The notes: generated by a model not told the origin, from the letters alone. A DNA stretch of 64,000 bases from Lachnospira sp900551945 (GCA_048380335.1 DBFCCI010000006.1:22526-86525); one strand, 5' to 3'. Counted from the first letter of the stretch, positions 46,033-54,842 are shown. Made by a program: numbers and translations.

Positions 46033-46576
46033 AATAAAAGTAATTATAGTTGCAATAGTTATTATTATAGCAGGTGTTAGTGGGTATTTTATACATGATA
46101 TAAATACAAGATTTCCAAAGGCAGTAGTAGAGTATTACTCAAAGGACAATCCGCTTAATATTAATAACTTAGTAATTACACCAGTTGAAAGCAGGGTATG
46201 GACTTTGGATGATTTTAATGAAGCATATCCGAATGTATTATATCAAGATGATTTTAGAGATAGTGATATAAAAAGAATTATTACATATACTCTTTCATAT
46301 GAAAATATATCACAAGAAGATATAAAGTTTAAACCAGAATTTAGTAATGCGTGGATGTGGCCGTCATGTTTTTCTAATGGAGTAAGAAAAGTGACAGGTG
46401 AGGGGACTACGCTATTTAAGTCTAATGAAGTTCAAACTATAACTTTGTATACAATAGCATATGGAGGTAGTCAGGTTATATTATCAGAGCTTTATAGTCT
46501 TGAAAATAATGAGAATTATCTTATTTATCAGCAATATCCTCAAAAGAAAATGGTTAAATTTGATTGGGTAGGGTGA
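46022..46576 (+). CDS. Membrane-anchored protein of ABC cluster 1
   Basis: 184 aa with one N-terminal membrane segment (KVIIVAIVIIIAGVSGYFIH) and an extracellular beta-rich domain (RIITYTLSYENISQEDIKFKPEFSNAWMW). Its immunoglobulin-like layout echoes the lipoprotein two genes upstream, suggesting that both form the outer part of one complex. It may belong to the DUF5028-type family; this is a recollection, not a search. It overlaps the permease gene and the next gene's ribosome site. Confidence 0.65.
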   Translation: MRSKIKVIIVAIVIIIAGVSGYFIHDINTRFPKAVVEYYSKDNPLNINNLVITPVESRVWTLDDFNEAYPNVLYQDDFRDSDIKRIITYTLSYENISQEDIKFKPEFSNAWMWPSCFSNGVRKVTGEGTTLFKSNEVQTITLYTIAYGGSQVILSELYSLENNENYLIYQQYPQKKMVKFDWVG

Positions 46577-46581
46577 AATTT

Positions 46582-47346
46582 ATGAAAGATAGGCTTCGTG
46601 ATATATCTGTTATAGGAAGTGTTATATTTTTTATGGTGGTAATTCCTATATATATTTATTTAAGATTGTATGTTGCGCTTGATAATAAACAAGTTGTATA
46701 TTGTCTATCTGATGCTTACATTTATGAACAACTTACAGCAGTATGGTTGATATTTCCAGTGATGGGGATTGTTTATATTAATGCGTTAAAACATGATTTT
46801 TCGATAAATCAAATTATAAGAAGGGGAAATCTAAAAAGGATATGGGTTAATCTTATAAAGGATATTTTTGTTACATCATTATTGGCAGGAGTATATATTT
46901 TTGTGTGGACTACGATATGGGGATTACTTCTTACAGACAAGGTTCAATGTAATTGGAATTCGCTTGATAGTAATGCTTATTATACACTTAGAATACAAGT
47001 AGATACGTTTGTTGATTTTAGAGTAATGATGGTTGTTAGTTTTGTAGTTACGTTTCTTATGCTTTTTTGTATCGGATTATTTATTGTAATTACATGGTGG
47101 GTATTCAATACACCAGTAGTAGGCTATATGACAATGGTTGCACTTATGATGGTTGAATTAACTATAAGCCCTGCTCCAATAGTAATATTTTTTGCAAAAA
47201 TAATAGGTAGTTTTTATGATACATATTTGTATTATAATGGACTTGATTATTTTAGTACTTGTGTATATCCTGCGTTGTTTGCAATAGGGCTTATTGTATT
47301 AGGTTTTATTCTAATAAGAAGAAAAGATTTCTTAAAAAAGGAATGA
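46582..47346 (+). CDS. ABC transporter permease-like membrane protein, cluster 1
   Basis: 254 aa with about six membrane segments (VIGSVIFFMVVIPIYIYLRL, IKDIFVTSLLAGVYIFVWTTI, VVSFVVTFLMLFCIGLFIVI). The ATG at 46582 has GGGTGA 7 nt upstream, whereas the TTG at 46564 lies inside the previous gene without a site. No family signature recognised beyond ABC-2-like topology. 4 nt before the next gene. Confidence 0.65.
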   Translation: MKDRLRDISVIGSVIFFMVVIPIYIYLRLYVALDNKQVVYCLSDAYIYEQLTAVWLIFPVMGIVYINALKHDFSINQIIRRGNLKRIWVNLIKDIFVTSLLAGVYIFVWTTIWGLLLTDKVQCNWNSLDSNAYYTLRIQVDTFVDFRVMMVVSFVVTFLMLFCIGLFIVITWWVFNTPVVGYMTMVALMMVELTISPAPIVIFFAKIIGSFYDTYLYYNGLDYFSTCVYPALFAIGLIVLGFILIRRKDFLKKE

Positions 47347-47350
47347 TAAA

Positions 47351-48205
47351 ATGAAAAAAGCAAAGAGTAATTTTTTTGTCCAAATATTAGCTGAATTAAA
47401 ATATGGTCTTTTATCAGGGGGATATAAGTTTATATTGCCGTTTATTATAGGCATAGATTATGCAGATACATTTGTAAGGCAAATTCAAACTTATATGATG
47501 TATGGTAAACAAAGTTTACAAGTATCGTTTATAGATTGTATTGTATATGTGTTTAGGGGAATGAGAGAATATATACCTGCAAAGAATAATCCATTTGAAA
47601 TTCCAACGAACTATCTTATTATTGTAATAGTGTTGGCTTTATTTATAGGCAATTACCCATTAAAAGACTTGCATGGCTTTGGTAATAACGTTCTTGTAAG
47701 AAGTAGAAGAAAGTCAGACTGGTGGTTTAGCAAATGTATATGGAATATATCAACAGTGTTGGTGTTCTTTTTGTCAATATATGCGGGTGTGGCAGTAAGA
47801 TGTGTTGTAAGTAGCTCAATGTTTTCTAGCATAGGAAATGTTAATGCTGATGTTATAAGTGTTGTATTAGGTTGTAATAAAGAAAGTATATACAATGCAA
47901 ATGTTATCGGCGTTATGGTGCTTGTACTTCCAGTGCTTACAGGGATTGCATTGTCACTTTTTCAGATGACAATGGCGTTTTTAACATCAGCTATTATAAG
48001 CTACATAAGTATTATTACAGTAGCTATATTTTCAGCTTACTATACAGTGTGGTTTTTGCCGGGCAATTTTTTAATGACGTACAGATACACTCAGGTGTGT
48101 GAAAATGGAGTTTTTCTTGCAACGTCATTAATGGTCGATGTTGTGGTAATTGTTGTAAGTGTAATAGTGGGATATGTATATTTTAGAAAGTACGATGTGT
48201 TATAG
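47351..48205 (+). CDS. ABC transporter permease-like membrane protein, cluster 1
   Basis: 284 aa with about six membrane segments. A first large loop (about 35-85) and a Lys/Arg-rich cytoplasmic turn, LVRSRRKSDWWFSKCIWN, are visible; the latter resembles the turn in other ABC-2-type permeases that precedes the coupling helix. Third membrane protein of the set. A 170 nt gap without obvious terminator separates it from the ATPase gene. Confidence 0.65.
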   Translation: MKKAKSNFFVQILAELKYGLLSGGYKFILPFIIGIDYADTFVRQIQTYMMYGKQSLQVSFIDCIVYVFRGMREYIPAKNNPFEIPTNYLIIVIVLALFIGNYPLKDLHGFGNNVLVRSRRKSDWWFSKCIWNISTVLVFFLSIYAGVAVRCVVSSSMFSSIGNVNADVISVVLGCNKESIYNANVIGVMVLVLPVLTGIALSLFQMTMAFLTSAIISYISIITVAIFSAYYTVWFLPGNFLMTYRYTQVCENGVFLATSLMVDVVVIVVSVIVGYVYFRKYDVL

Positions 48206-48388
48206 TAAAATTTTTGCAATTTTAAAGAATTACATAAATATAGTAATGGCGTGAGATTTTAAAACAAAGTTTATAGTTATGTGGTTTTTAAAGGGAATGA
48301 TATTGTATATATAAAGTGTTGTTTTGTTTAGATAGTGTAAAAGATATTATGATAAATATTTAACAATATAAATGGAGTGAGTGTGGAT

Positions 48389-49060
48389 ATGGAAGAGAAT
48401 AGGACAGAAAATAAAATTGTAATACAAGGACTTAATAAGACGATTAAGGGTTCGCCAGTCCTTGTTGATATTAATCTTGAATTTACGGGTGGCAATGTGT
48501 ACGGTCTTAAGGGGAAAAATGGTTCTGGAAAAACTATGCTTATGAGAGCTATTAGTGGGCTTATCGTGGCAAATAGTGGAACTATTACTGTTAATGGAGA
48601 AGTACTTGGAAAGCAAATATCATTTCCACGAAGCATTGGTGTGCTTATTGAAAATCCAGCATTTATAGGTAATTATACAGGTTTTAAAAATCTTCAAGTA
48701 TTGGCTTCTATTCAAAAGCGAATTGGTGATGATAGAATAAGGGAAGTGCTTGAAGAAGTGGGGCTTGAACCAGATGACAAGAGAACTTATAGAAAATATT
48801 CGCTTGGTATGAAGCAAAGGTTAGGCATTGCAGCAGCAGTTATGGAGTATCCTGACATTATTATCCTTGATGAGCCGATAAATGCACTTGATGAATCGGG
48901 TGCCATGCAGGTTAGAGAGATTTTGAGAAAGGCAAAGGAGAGAGGGGCAATAATTATACTTGCGTGTCACGATAAAGAGGAGTTGGAGTTTTTGTCTGAT
49001 GTGATTTATGAAATATCTGATGGGAAAATAGTGAATAGTGAAGATAGCAGGAGTATATAA
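48389..49060 (+). CDS. ABC transporter ATPase, cluster 1
   Basis: About 223 aa nucleotide-binding subunit. Walker A is GKNGSGKTML (about 44-53), the signature YSLGMKQRLGIAAA (about 139-152), Walker B IIILDEPINALDE and the switch His in ILACHDKEE. It resembles the LolD/BcrA-type ATPases that power lantibiotic or bacitracin export. Starts at GTG 48377 or 48383 are alternatives. Oddly, the last codons and the stop (GAT AGC AGG AGT ATA TAA) form the left arm of palindromic repeat A copy 6, so the repeat supplies the C-terminus. Confidence 0.88.
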   Translation: MEENRTENKIVIQGLNKTIKGSPVLVDINLEFTGGNVYGLKGKNGSGKTMLMRAISGLIVANSGTITVNGEVLGKQISFPRSIGVLIENPAFIGNYTGFKNLQVLASIQKRIGDDRIREVLEEVGLEPDDKRTYRKYSLGMKQRLGIAAAVMEYPDIIILDEPINALDESGAMQVREILRKAKERGAIIILACHDKEELEFLSDVIYEISDGKIVNSEDSRSI

Positions 49061-49195
49061 GTAAACACACACCAGTAAAAGTACAGCCCAATTTATTTGT
49101 ATGCCATTATCGAACAAGTATGTTCGCTACTGTCATACAAATATATCTGGCTGTTCTTTTAATGGTGCATTTATTACTTATATACTCCTGCTATC
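49043..49195 (+). repeat. Palindromic repeat family A, copy 6 (full length, diverged arms)
   Basis: Perfect 22 bp terminal inverted repeats: gatagcaggagtatataagt(aa) at 49043-49064 and the complement at 49174-49195. Relative to copy 2, both arms carry matching changes (tatcagtag to tagcaggag and the reverse complement). The inner stem acagcc/ggctgt also pairs. The apical cgaacaagtatgttcg is a perfect stem-loop. Confidence 0.9.
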
Positions 49196-49426
49196 TTGTC
49201 GGTAGGTTGTGTCGTGGGCAAAAGATATAATTTAATATTTTGACTTAATATGGGGGATTATAAATAGACTTGGAAGTTCATAAAACAGTTAATATTCGGT
49301 TTCTTTTCTTTATTATATCTATTAAGCATATTATAAGGCTTGTATAATGTATTATTAAAGTTTGTTGGATATTTTATAGAAGCGGGAATTTTTGCGTATT
49401 TTTGTAGAATGGTTGGAAACTATGGC

Positions 49427-49454
49427 TTGACTAGATTGTGGCATTTCTTATAAT
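49427..49454 (+). promoter_or_regulatory. Possible promoter of mtnN
   Basis: TTGACT at 49427-49432, a 16 nt spacer and TATAAT at 49449-49454, about 160 nt before mtnN. Besides this and the repeat, the 49061-49619 gap shows nothing. Confidence 0.5.
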
Positions 49455-49619
49455 ATGATAGAAAGCTTATTTATTTTGTCTGAATTGTAGGAGTTAAGTT
49501 GATATTTTTAGGCTATTCTATGGATTGTGTGTTAGAGTAGAAATGTATTAATTGGCTTGATGATAAAAAAGCAATTTAGGCATTGAAAAGTTAGTATTAA
49601 TAGAAATGGAGATTTTTGT

Positions 49620-50312
49620 ATGATAGGTATTATTGGTGCAATGGATGAGGAAGTTGCTCAGATTGTGGAAGTTATGACAATTGAAAAGGAAGAAACTAAG
49701 GCTCAGATGAACTTTAAGCAGGGAAAGCTTAATGGAAAAGATGTTGTTGTTGTAAGAAGTGGCATTGGTAAGGTTAATGCTGCAGTGTGTACACAGATAC
49801 TCGCTGATGATTTTAAGGTTGACTATGTGATTAACACTGGTATTGCAGGCTCTCTTAAGGCTGAGATTGATATTGCAGATGTTGTTATTTCAAGTGACGT
49901 GCTTCATCACGATATGGACGCAACTGGTTTTGGATATGCTTTGGGTCAAATTCCTAGAATGGATACTTTGTCATTTAAGGCAGATGAGCGTCTTATTGAG
50001 CTTGCAAAGGAAAGCTGTGCAAAGGCAGTTCCAGAGATTGGCGTACACGTTGGCAGAGTTGTAAGTGGCGACCAGTTTATATCTGATAAGGAAGTTAAGC
50101 AAAAGATTTCCGATAATTTTGACGGATTTTGTACTGAAATGGAAGGTGCTGCTATAGCACAGGCTTCATATCTTAATGGTATTCCATTTGTAATCTTAAG
50201 AGCGATATCAGACAAAGCCGATGATAGTGCAACAATGGACTATCCAACATTTGAAAAGCAGGCAATAAAAAATTCTGTAAGTTTGATTAAGGAATTAGTT
50301 GAGAGAATATAA
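49620..50312 (+). CDS. mtnN: 5'-methylthioadenosine / S-adenosylhomocysteine nucleosidase
   Basis: 230 aa, full length. It removes adenine from MTA and SAH, recycling products of SAM metabolism and polyamine synthesis. Characteristic stretches are MIGIIGAMDEEVAQIVEVM at the start, VVVRSGIGKVNAAVCTQILAD, NTGIAGSL, SGDQFISD and FCTEMEGAAIAQASYLNGIPFVILRAISDKADDSA near the end, holding the catalytic Glu and Asp. GGAG site before the ATG. Monocistronic. Confidence 0.96.
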   Translation: MIGIIGAMDEEVAQIVEVMTIEKEETKAQMNFKQGKLNGKDVVVVRSGIGKVNAAVCTQILADDFKVDYVINTGIAGSLKAEIDIADVVISSDVLHHDMDATGFGYALGQIPRMDTLSFKADERLIELAKESCAKAVPEIGVHVGRVVSGDQFISDKEVKQKISDNFDGFCTEMEGAAIAQASYLNGIPFVILRAISDKADDSATMDYPTFEKQAIKNSVSLIKELVERI

Positions 50313-50348
50313 TTTTTAATATTAATAGATAATGTTCGGAAATTTATG

Positions 50349-50399
50349 CACCATTTAAAGTATAAACGTAGATAGTTGTACTTTAAATGGTGTTTTATT
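50349..50399 (+). terminator. Terminator of mtnN
   Basis: caccatttaaagta at 50349-50362 pairs with tactttaaatggtg at 50379-50392, followed by ttttattg. Confidence 0.8.
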
Positions 50400-50459
50400 G
50401 TTTTTAGAAAATATATGTCTTATTTTAACGTGAAATTTTTTATTTTATGGAACTATTGC

Positions 50460-50488
50460 TTGAAAAATTAGGATAAAGTGGCTATAAT
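50460..50488 (+). promoter_or_regulatory. Promoter of pgi
   Basis: TTGAAA at 50460-50465, a 17 nt spacer and TATAAT at 50483-50488. It implies a leader of about 240 nt that carries repeat family B. Confidence 0.65.
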
Positions 50489-50520
50489 TAAAGTAAATAT
50501 TACGAGTTGTTGTGAAATTT

Positions 50521-50670
50521 TAATTTGCGCAGACAATGAGCCAAAGTTTGTGATTGCATAAGAATTGGTGACTGTCGCTAAACTAAAAGAAGCTCACAAA
50601 GGGAGTTTCTCATAGTTTAAAATTTATCTTGTACAAGTAGCAATTTTTTTGCGTTTGTACAGGGTATAAG
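50521..50670 (+). repeat. Hairpin-rich repeat family B in the pgi leader
   Basis: The 50521-50620 stretch matches, at about three bases in four, the reverse complement of 63010-63120; shared blocks include gactgtcgc and gtttctcatagtt. Its second half (catagttt ... cttgtacaagtagc ... gtttgtacagggtataagg) also matches 62085-62157 in layout, with a conserved hairpin and gtataagg end. Lies wholly in the 5' untranslated leader of pgi. Confidence 0.55.
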
Positions 50671-50736
50671 GATAAGTGCGTTTTTGTTAGAATTTTAACG
50701 GCTTGTAATGATTATTAAAAAGGAGATTTTGTAGTT

Positions 50737-52083
50737 ATGGGACAAGTTAGTTTTGATTATTCAAAGACAGAGGGGTTCGTTCATGCACATGAAGTAGAGT
50801 CTATGAAAGCTATTACAGAAAGCGCAAAGGAACTTCTTCTTTCAAAGAAGGGAGCTGGTAATGATTATCTTGGTTGGATTGACCTTCCAGTAGATTACGA
50901 TAAAGATGAATTTGAAAGAATTAAAAAGGCAGCTAAGAAGATACAGTTTGACTCAGAAGTTCTTGTAGTTATTGGTATTGGTGGTTCATATCTTGGAGCT
51001 AGAGCAGCTATTGAATTTTTAGGACACAACTTCTTTAACTCAGTTTCTAAGGAAGTTCGTAAAGCACCAGAAATCTATTTTGTTGGTAACAGCATTAGCT
51101 CTACATATTTATCAAATCTTATAGATGTAATAGGAGATAGAGATTTCTCTGTAAATATTATCTCTAAGTCAGGTACAACAACAGAACCTGCTATTGCATT
51201 TAGAGTATTTAAGAAGCTCTTAGAGAAGAAGTACGGAAAAGAAGAAGCTGCTAAGAGAATATATGCTACAACAGATAAGGCAAAGGGAGCATTAAAGAAC
51301 CTTGCTGATGCAGAAGGATACGAAGAATTTGTAGTTCCTGATGATGTAGGTGGTCGTTTCTCTGTTCTTACAGCAGTAGGTTTACTTGCAATCGCAGCAA
51401 GTGGAGCTGATATAGATAAGCTTATGGAGGGTGCAGCAAGCGCAAGAAAGCGTTGTATTGAAAATGATTTTGACAACAACGACTCAATGCAGTATGCAGC
51501 ACTTCGTAACATTATGTTAAGAAAGGGTAAGGCTATCGAAATCCTTTGTGATTATGAACCTAGTCTTCACTATACACTTGAATGGTGGAAACAGCTTATG
51601 GGCGAGTCAGAAGGTAAGGATAACAAGGGACTTTTCCCAGCTAGTGTTGATTTAACAACAGACCTTCATTCAATGGGACAGTTCATTCAGGACGGTTCAA
51701 GAATTATGTTTGAAACTGTTCTCAATGTTGAAAAGGCTAGAGAGGAAATTACTATCGAAGCTGAGGACGAAGACCTTGATGGACTTAACTATCTTGCAGG
51801 AAAGACAGTTGATTTCGTTAATAAATGTGCTATGAATGGTACAATTTTAGCTCATACAGATGGTAATACACCTAACCTTATGGTTAAAATTCCAGAACAG
51901 AATGAGTTCTACTTAGGCGAATTATTCTATTTCTTTGAATTTGCATGTGGTCTTTCAGGTTATATACTTGGAGTTAATCCATTTAACCAGCCAGGTGTTG
52001 AAAGCTACAAGCACAATATGTTTGCACTTCTTGGCAAGCCAGGATTTGAAGCTGAGGGCGAAGCATTAAGAAAGAGATTATAA
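50737..52083 (+). CDS. pgi: Glucose-6-phosphate isomerase
   Basis: 448 aa, the shorter Firmicute form. It interconverts glucose 6-phosphate and fructose 6-phosphate in glycolysis. SIS-fold signatures are VIGIGGSYLGARAAIEFLG (about 79-97), IISKSGTTTEPAIAFR (about 140-155), the PGI motif GGRFSVLTAVGLL (about 206-218) and the C-terminal NPFNQPGVESYKHNMFALLGKPG, with the catalytic Lys and the Glu/His ring-opening residues conserved. AAGGAG precedes the ATG. Long leader as described separately. Confidence 0.97.
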   Translation: MGQVSFDYSKTEGFVHAHEVESMKAITESAKELLLSKKGAGNDYLGWIDLPVDYDKDEFERIKKAAKKIQFDSEVLVVIGIGGSYLGARAAIEFLGHNFFNSVSKEVRKAPEIYFVGNSISSTYLSNLIDVIGDRDFSVNIISKSGTTTEPAIAFRVFKKLLEKKYGKEEAAKRIYATTDKAKGALKNLADAEGYEEFVVPDDVGGRFSVLTAVGLLAIAASGADIDKLMEGAASARKRCIENDFDNNDSMQYAALRNIMLRKGKAIEILCDYEPSLHYTLEWWKQLMGESEGKDNKGLFPASVDLTTDLHSMGQFIQDGSRIMFETVLNVEKAREEITIEAEDEDLDGLNYLAGKTVDFVNKCAMNGTILAHTDGNTPNLMVKIPEQNEFYLGELFYFFEFACGLSGYILGVNPFNQPGVESYKHNMFALLGKPGFEAEGEALRKRL

Positions 52084-52097
52084 TTTAGATTAATTTA

Positions 52098-52142
52098 GGG
52101 CATAAAGGCATTACATTTTTTTAGTGCTTTTATGTCCTTTTT
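52098..52142 (+). terminator. Terminator of pgi
   Basis: gggcataaaggcatta and tagtgcttttatgtcc pair with few mismatches, followed by ttttt. Confidence 0.75.
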
Positions 52143-52305
52143 GATATTGTTAAATAAGTACTACGTTTGTATTTTTAAAGCAATAAGTAAGGCTTGTAAA
52201 AAGTGTGAGTAACTTCTGATAGAACATGATAGTTAATACTATTATAAGCCATTAGTAAAGCGGATTGAGTATCCATTTTAATAAATTTAAAAGGAGTGGT
52301 TTTAA

Positions 52306-53268
52306 ATGAAGATACTTATTTTAGATGGAGCGACATTTGGAGAAGATATTGATATTAGCAAGTTTAATGAACTTGGTGAAGTGATTGTATATGCTGAAAG
52401 CACCAAACAGCAGGTGCTTGAAAGATTAAAAGATGTCAACCCTGACGCAGTTATTGTTAATAAGATTGTTATGGGTAAGGAAGAAATGTACACAGCTTCT
52501 AATCTTAAGATTATATTAGAGGCGGCAACAGGTTATAACAATATTGATATAGAGTGTGCAAAGGCATTAAATATTAGAGTTGCAAATGTAGCAGGCTATT
52601 CAACTATGTCTGTTGTACAACATACATTTGCACATCTTTTCTATCTTTATGAAAAAATGAGATATTATGACGACTATGTAAAATCTGGTGATTATTCTAA
52701 CAGCACGATATTTACAAACTTTGGCAACGTATTTAATGAGCTTGCAGGAAAAACTTGGGGCATAGTGGGACTAGGTAATATCGGAAGACGAGTTGCCGAT
52801 GTTGCAAAGGCATTTGGTTGTAAGGTTGTTTATTATTCAGCAAGTGGTAACACTTACGATACAGAGTATGAAAAGGTTGAACTTGATGATTTATTGAAAA
52901 ATTCGGACATTATTTCAATCCATGCACCACTTAATAAATATACAGAAAATCTTATGAATTATGAGAATTTCAAGAAAATGAAAAATACAGCATACCTTAT
53001 CAATATGGGACGAGGTCCTATTGTAAATGAAGCTGACCTTGCAAAAGCTATTAATGAGGGTGAAATTGCAGGTGCAGGGCTTGACGTGCTTACTAAAGAG
53101 CCTATGTCAGCTGACAATCCTTTACTTACTATCAAGGATAGTAATAAACTTGTAATTACACCTCACAATGCTTGGGCTACTTATGAAGCGAGAGTAAGGC
53201 TTCTTGATGAAATTTATAATAATCTTAAGAGCTTTATTAATGGTGAAGCAAGAAATGTAGTTATATAG
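52306..53268 (+). CDS. D-2-hydroxyacid dehydrogenase (NAD-dependent)
   Basis: 320 aa of the D-isomer-specific 2-hydroxyacid dehydrogenase family. The Rossmann fold GLGNIGRRVADVAKAFG (about 148-164), INMGRGPIVNEADLA with the substrate-binding Arg (about 233-247), GAGLDVLTKEP and the catalytic His in TPHNAWAT are visible. The substrate is not determinable; glycerate/hydroxypyruvate dehydrogenases look similar, and a glycerate kinase is 19 kb away, so no operon link is implied. GGAG before the ATG. It ends 1 nt from the convergent gene. Confidence 0.9.
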   Translation: MKILILDGATFGEDIDISKFNELGEVIVYAESTKQQVLERLKDVNPDAVIVNKIVMGKEEMYTASNLKIILEAATGYNNIDIECAKALNIRVANVAGYSTMSVVQHTFAHLFYLYEKMRYYDDYVKSGDYSNSTIFTNFGNVFNELAGKTWGIVGLGNIGRRVADVAKAFGCKVVYYSASGNTYDTEYEKVELDDLLKNSDIISIHAPLNKYTENLMNYENFKKMKNTAYLINMGRGPIVNEADLAKAINEGEIAGAGLDVLTKEPMSADNPLLTIKDSNKLVITPHNAWATYEARVRLLDEIYNNLKSFINGEARNVVI

Positions 53269-53541
53269 TTAATCTTCTTCTATTACTTGAATTTCCATAT
53301 ATGAGAAGTCTATTTGCTCTATAAAGTTATCTTGATAAAATCTGACTTTGGAGTGCCTTTGAAACTCGCTTATATTTGAGTCGAGCCAAATTGGTTCTCC
53401 GAGGTCAAATTCATAACAGGCAGTTCTTATTGCGTCAAATATTTTCTTTGTGCGATTTAGGTTATAGTCACTATTTTCAATTACTGTGTCTTTTATAAGG
53501 TGGTTCGTGTCATCAAAAAGTTTGCACCAGAGTCTAAACAT
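53269..53541 (-). CDS. Conserved small protein of unknown function
   Basis: 90 aa, acidic, without membrane segment or cysteine motif: MFRLWCKLFDDTNHLIKDTV, IWLDSNISEFQRHSKVRFYQ, ending YMEIQVIEED. I recognise it as a recurrent small clostridial hypothetical but know no function. It abuts the stop of the convergent dehydrogenase gene and lies 41 nt downstream of dtd on the same strand, so it may be its operon partner. Confidence 0.75.
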   Translation of the reverse strand: MFRLWCKLFDDTNHLIKDTVIENSDYNLNRTKKIFDAIRTACYEFDLGEPIWLDSNISEFQRHSKVRFYQDNFIEQIDFSYMEIQVIEED

Positions 53542-53582
53542 TTTCTTCTCCTATCCTTTTATAAGTTTGTTGGGGGTGTTTT

Positions 53583-54029
53583 TTAGAAATCTCTACTATC
53601 TAATACAATGGTAAATGGTCCATCGTTTTCAAGGGTTACTTTCATATCTGCGCCAAATCTGCCTGTTTCTACTTTGTGGCATTGTTGTTTGCATAAACTT
53701 ACAAACTTTTCGTAGAGTTGGTTGGCTGTGTCTGGGGCGCAGGCAGAGGTGAAGCTTGGGCGGTTGCCTTTGCGACAGTCTGCGTATAGAGTGAACTGAC
53801 TTACAATTAAGAGTTCCCCATTTACATCATTTAAGGAAAGGTTAGTTTTTCCATTTTCATCGGAAAATATTCTTAATTTTATTATCTTGTCTACGAACTT
53901 TTGAAGCATTTCTTCTGTATCGTCTTGCCCTGCTCCGAATAGTATTAGTAGCCCTTTATCAATAGCGCCTACTGTTTCATTGTCTATTTTTACATTTGCG
54001 TGATTAACACGTTGAATAACAAATCTCAT
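53583..54029 (-). CDS. dtd: D-aminoacyl-tRNA deacylase
   Basis: 148 aa, full length. It hydrolyses D-aminoacyl-tRNA (and Gly-tRNA-Ala) as translation quality control. The two active-site motifs are SQFTLYADCRKGNRPSF (about 77-93) and NDGPFTIVLDSRDF at the C-terminus; MRFVIQRVNHANVKIDNETVGAI is the standard start. GGAG precedes the ATG. The 90-aa conserved gene follows it. Confidence 0.95.
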   Translation of the reverse strand: MRFVIQRVNHANVKIDNETVGAIDKGLLILFGAGQDDTEEMLQKFVDKIIKLRIFSDENGKTNLSLNDVNGELLIVSQFTLYADCRKGNRPSFTSACAPDTANQLYEKFVSLCKQQCHKVETGRFGADMKVTLENDGPFTIVLDSRDF

Positions 54030-54339
54030 ATTATAATCTCCATATTTTGTTAATAATGTTTATATTAGTATTTTAATAGGTGGATTCAGATATGTAAAGG
54101 GATTATTAAATAAAGTAAATAAGATGTTTATATTTTAATAATTTATAAAATATATCTATAGCAACAAAAAGGGTTAAATAGGACATTTTAATGTTAGTTG
54201 TGAAATTTTGTAGATTAGTCAAGAATTATATGATATTATAAAAAAAGAAAAATAGTAGTCAGAAAAAAATAAATAATGGAGGTGAATATTCTGAAAATGT
54301 AACTAGGAAATTTGCTTTTAAGCAGAAAGGAGTATGAGT

Positions 54340-54744
54340 ATGAAAAAATTTTTAAAAACAGTGTTATTAACAGTATTTGTATCAATGTTATTTGTAGTAC
54401 CAGTAGCGGCAGCATCAGGAACATTTAATTTTCGATTAGAGATTGCAGATGATGCAGACAGCGTGCAATTTTCAAGTAATGTTCGAAAAACAGATAATGA
54501 TAATTATGCAAGAGTTACATATACGAATAGTAATATTGGAAATTCGGATAATGTACAGTTCACAATTGTTGGACAGCAACATGAAGATGATTTAATATAT
54601 TCTGAGTCCGTACAGGCGACAGCTAATACAGGAACTTATTATCTTTATTATACAGTAAGACCAGCTTATAATGATAATATGTATAGATTAAAAGGGGAAA
54701 CATTTAGATATTATGTATTAGTTAGTGGTGATTGGGCACCATAA
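54340..54744 (+). CDS. Small secreted protein heading ABC cluster 2 (DUF2712/lactococcin 972-like?)
   Basis: 134 aa. A Sec signal peptide (KKFLKTVLLTVFVSMLFVVPVAAA, cleavage about residue 25) precedes a mature part of about 108 residues, Asn/Asp/Tyr/Thr-rich and predicted beta-stranded, ending VSGDWAP. Size, Cys-free sequence, Trp-containing C-terminus and position before a lipoprotein, two permeases and an ATPase recall DUF2712 and lactococcin 972-type secreted peptides. That link is inference. The ATG at 54340 lies 8 nt after AAAGGAG; the ATG at 54334 is too close to it. Confidence 0.68.
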   Translation: MKKFLKTVLLTVFVSMLFVVPVAAASGTFNFRLEIADDADSVQFSSNVRKTDNDNYARVTYTNSNIGNSDNVQFTIVGQQHEDDLIYSESVQATANTGTYYLYYTVRPAYNDNMYRLKGETFRYYVLVSGDWAP

Positions 54745-54842
54745 TAGTAGTTTTAACAAATATAGGAAAAACTATAGCTGTTGTATGAGGCTTTTGTTTA
54801 TAAAATGCTGACTGCAACAGCTTTTTTAATGGAGAGGTATCT

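Noticed and set aside
50349..50399. Hairpin with atggtg and caccat resembling an inner box of repeat A.
   Set aside because: It is a perfect stem followed by a T-run just after mtnN, so an ordinary terminator explains it.
53269..53541. Possibility that this 90 aa frame is an antisense artefact of the dehydrogenase gene end.
   Set aside because: It starts after that stop codon, has a proper start region downstream of dtd, and its sequence recurs as a small conserved protein, so it was kept as a gene.
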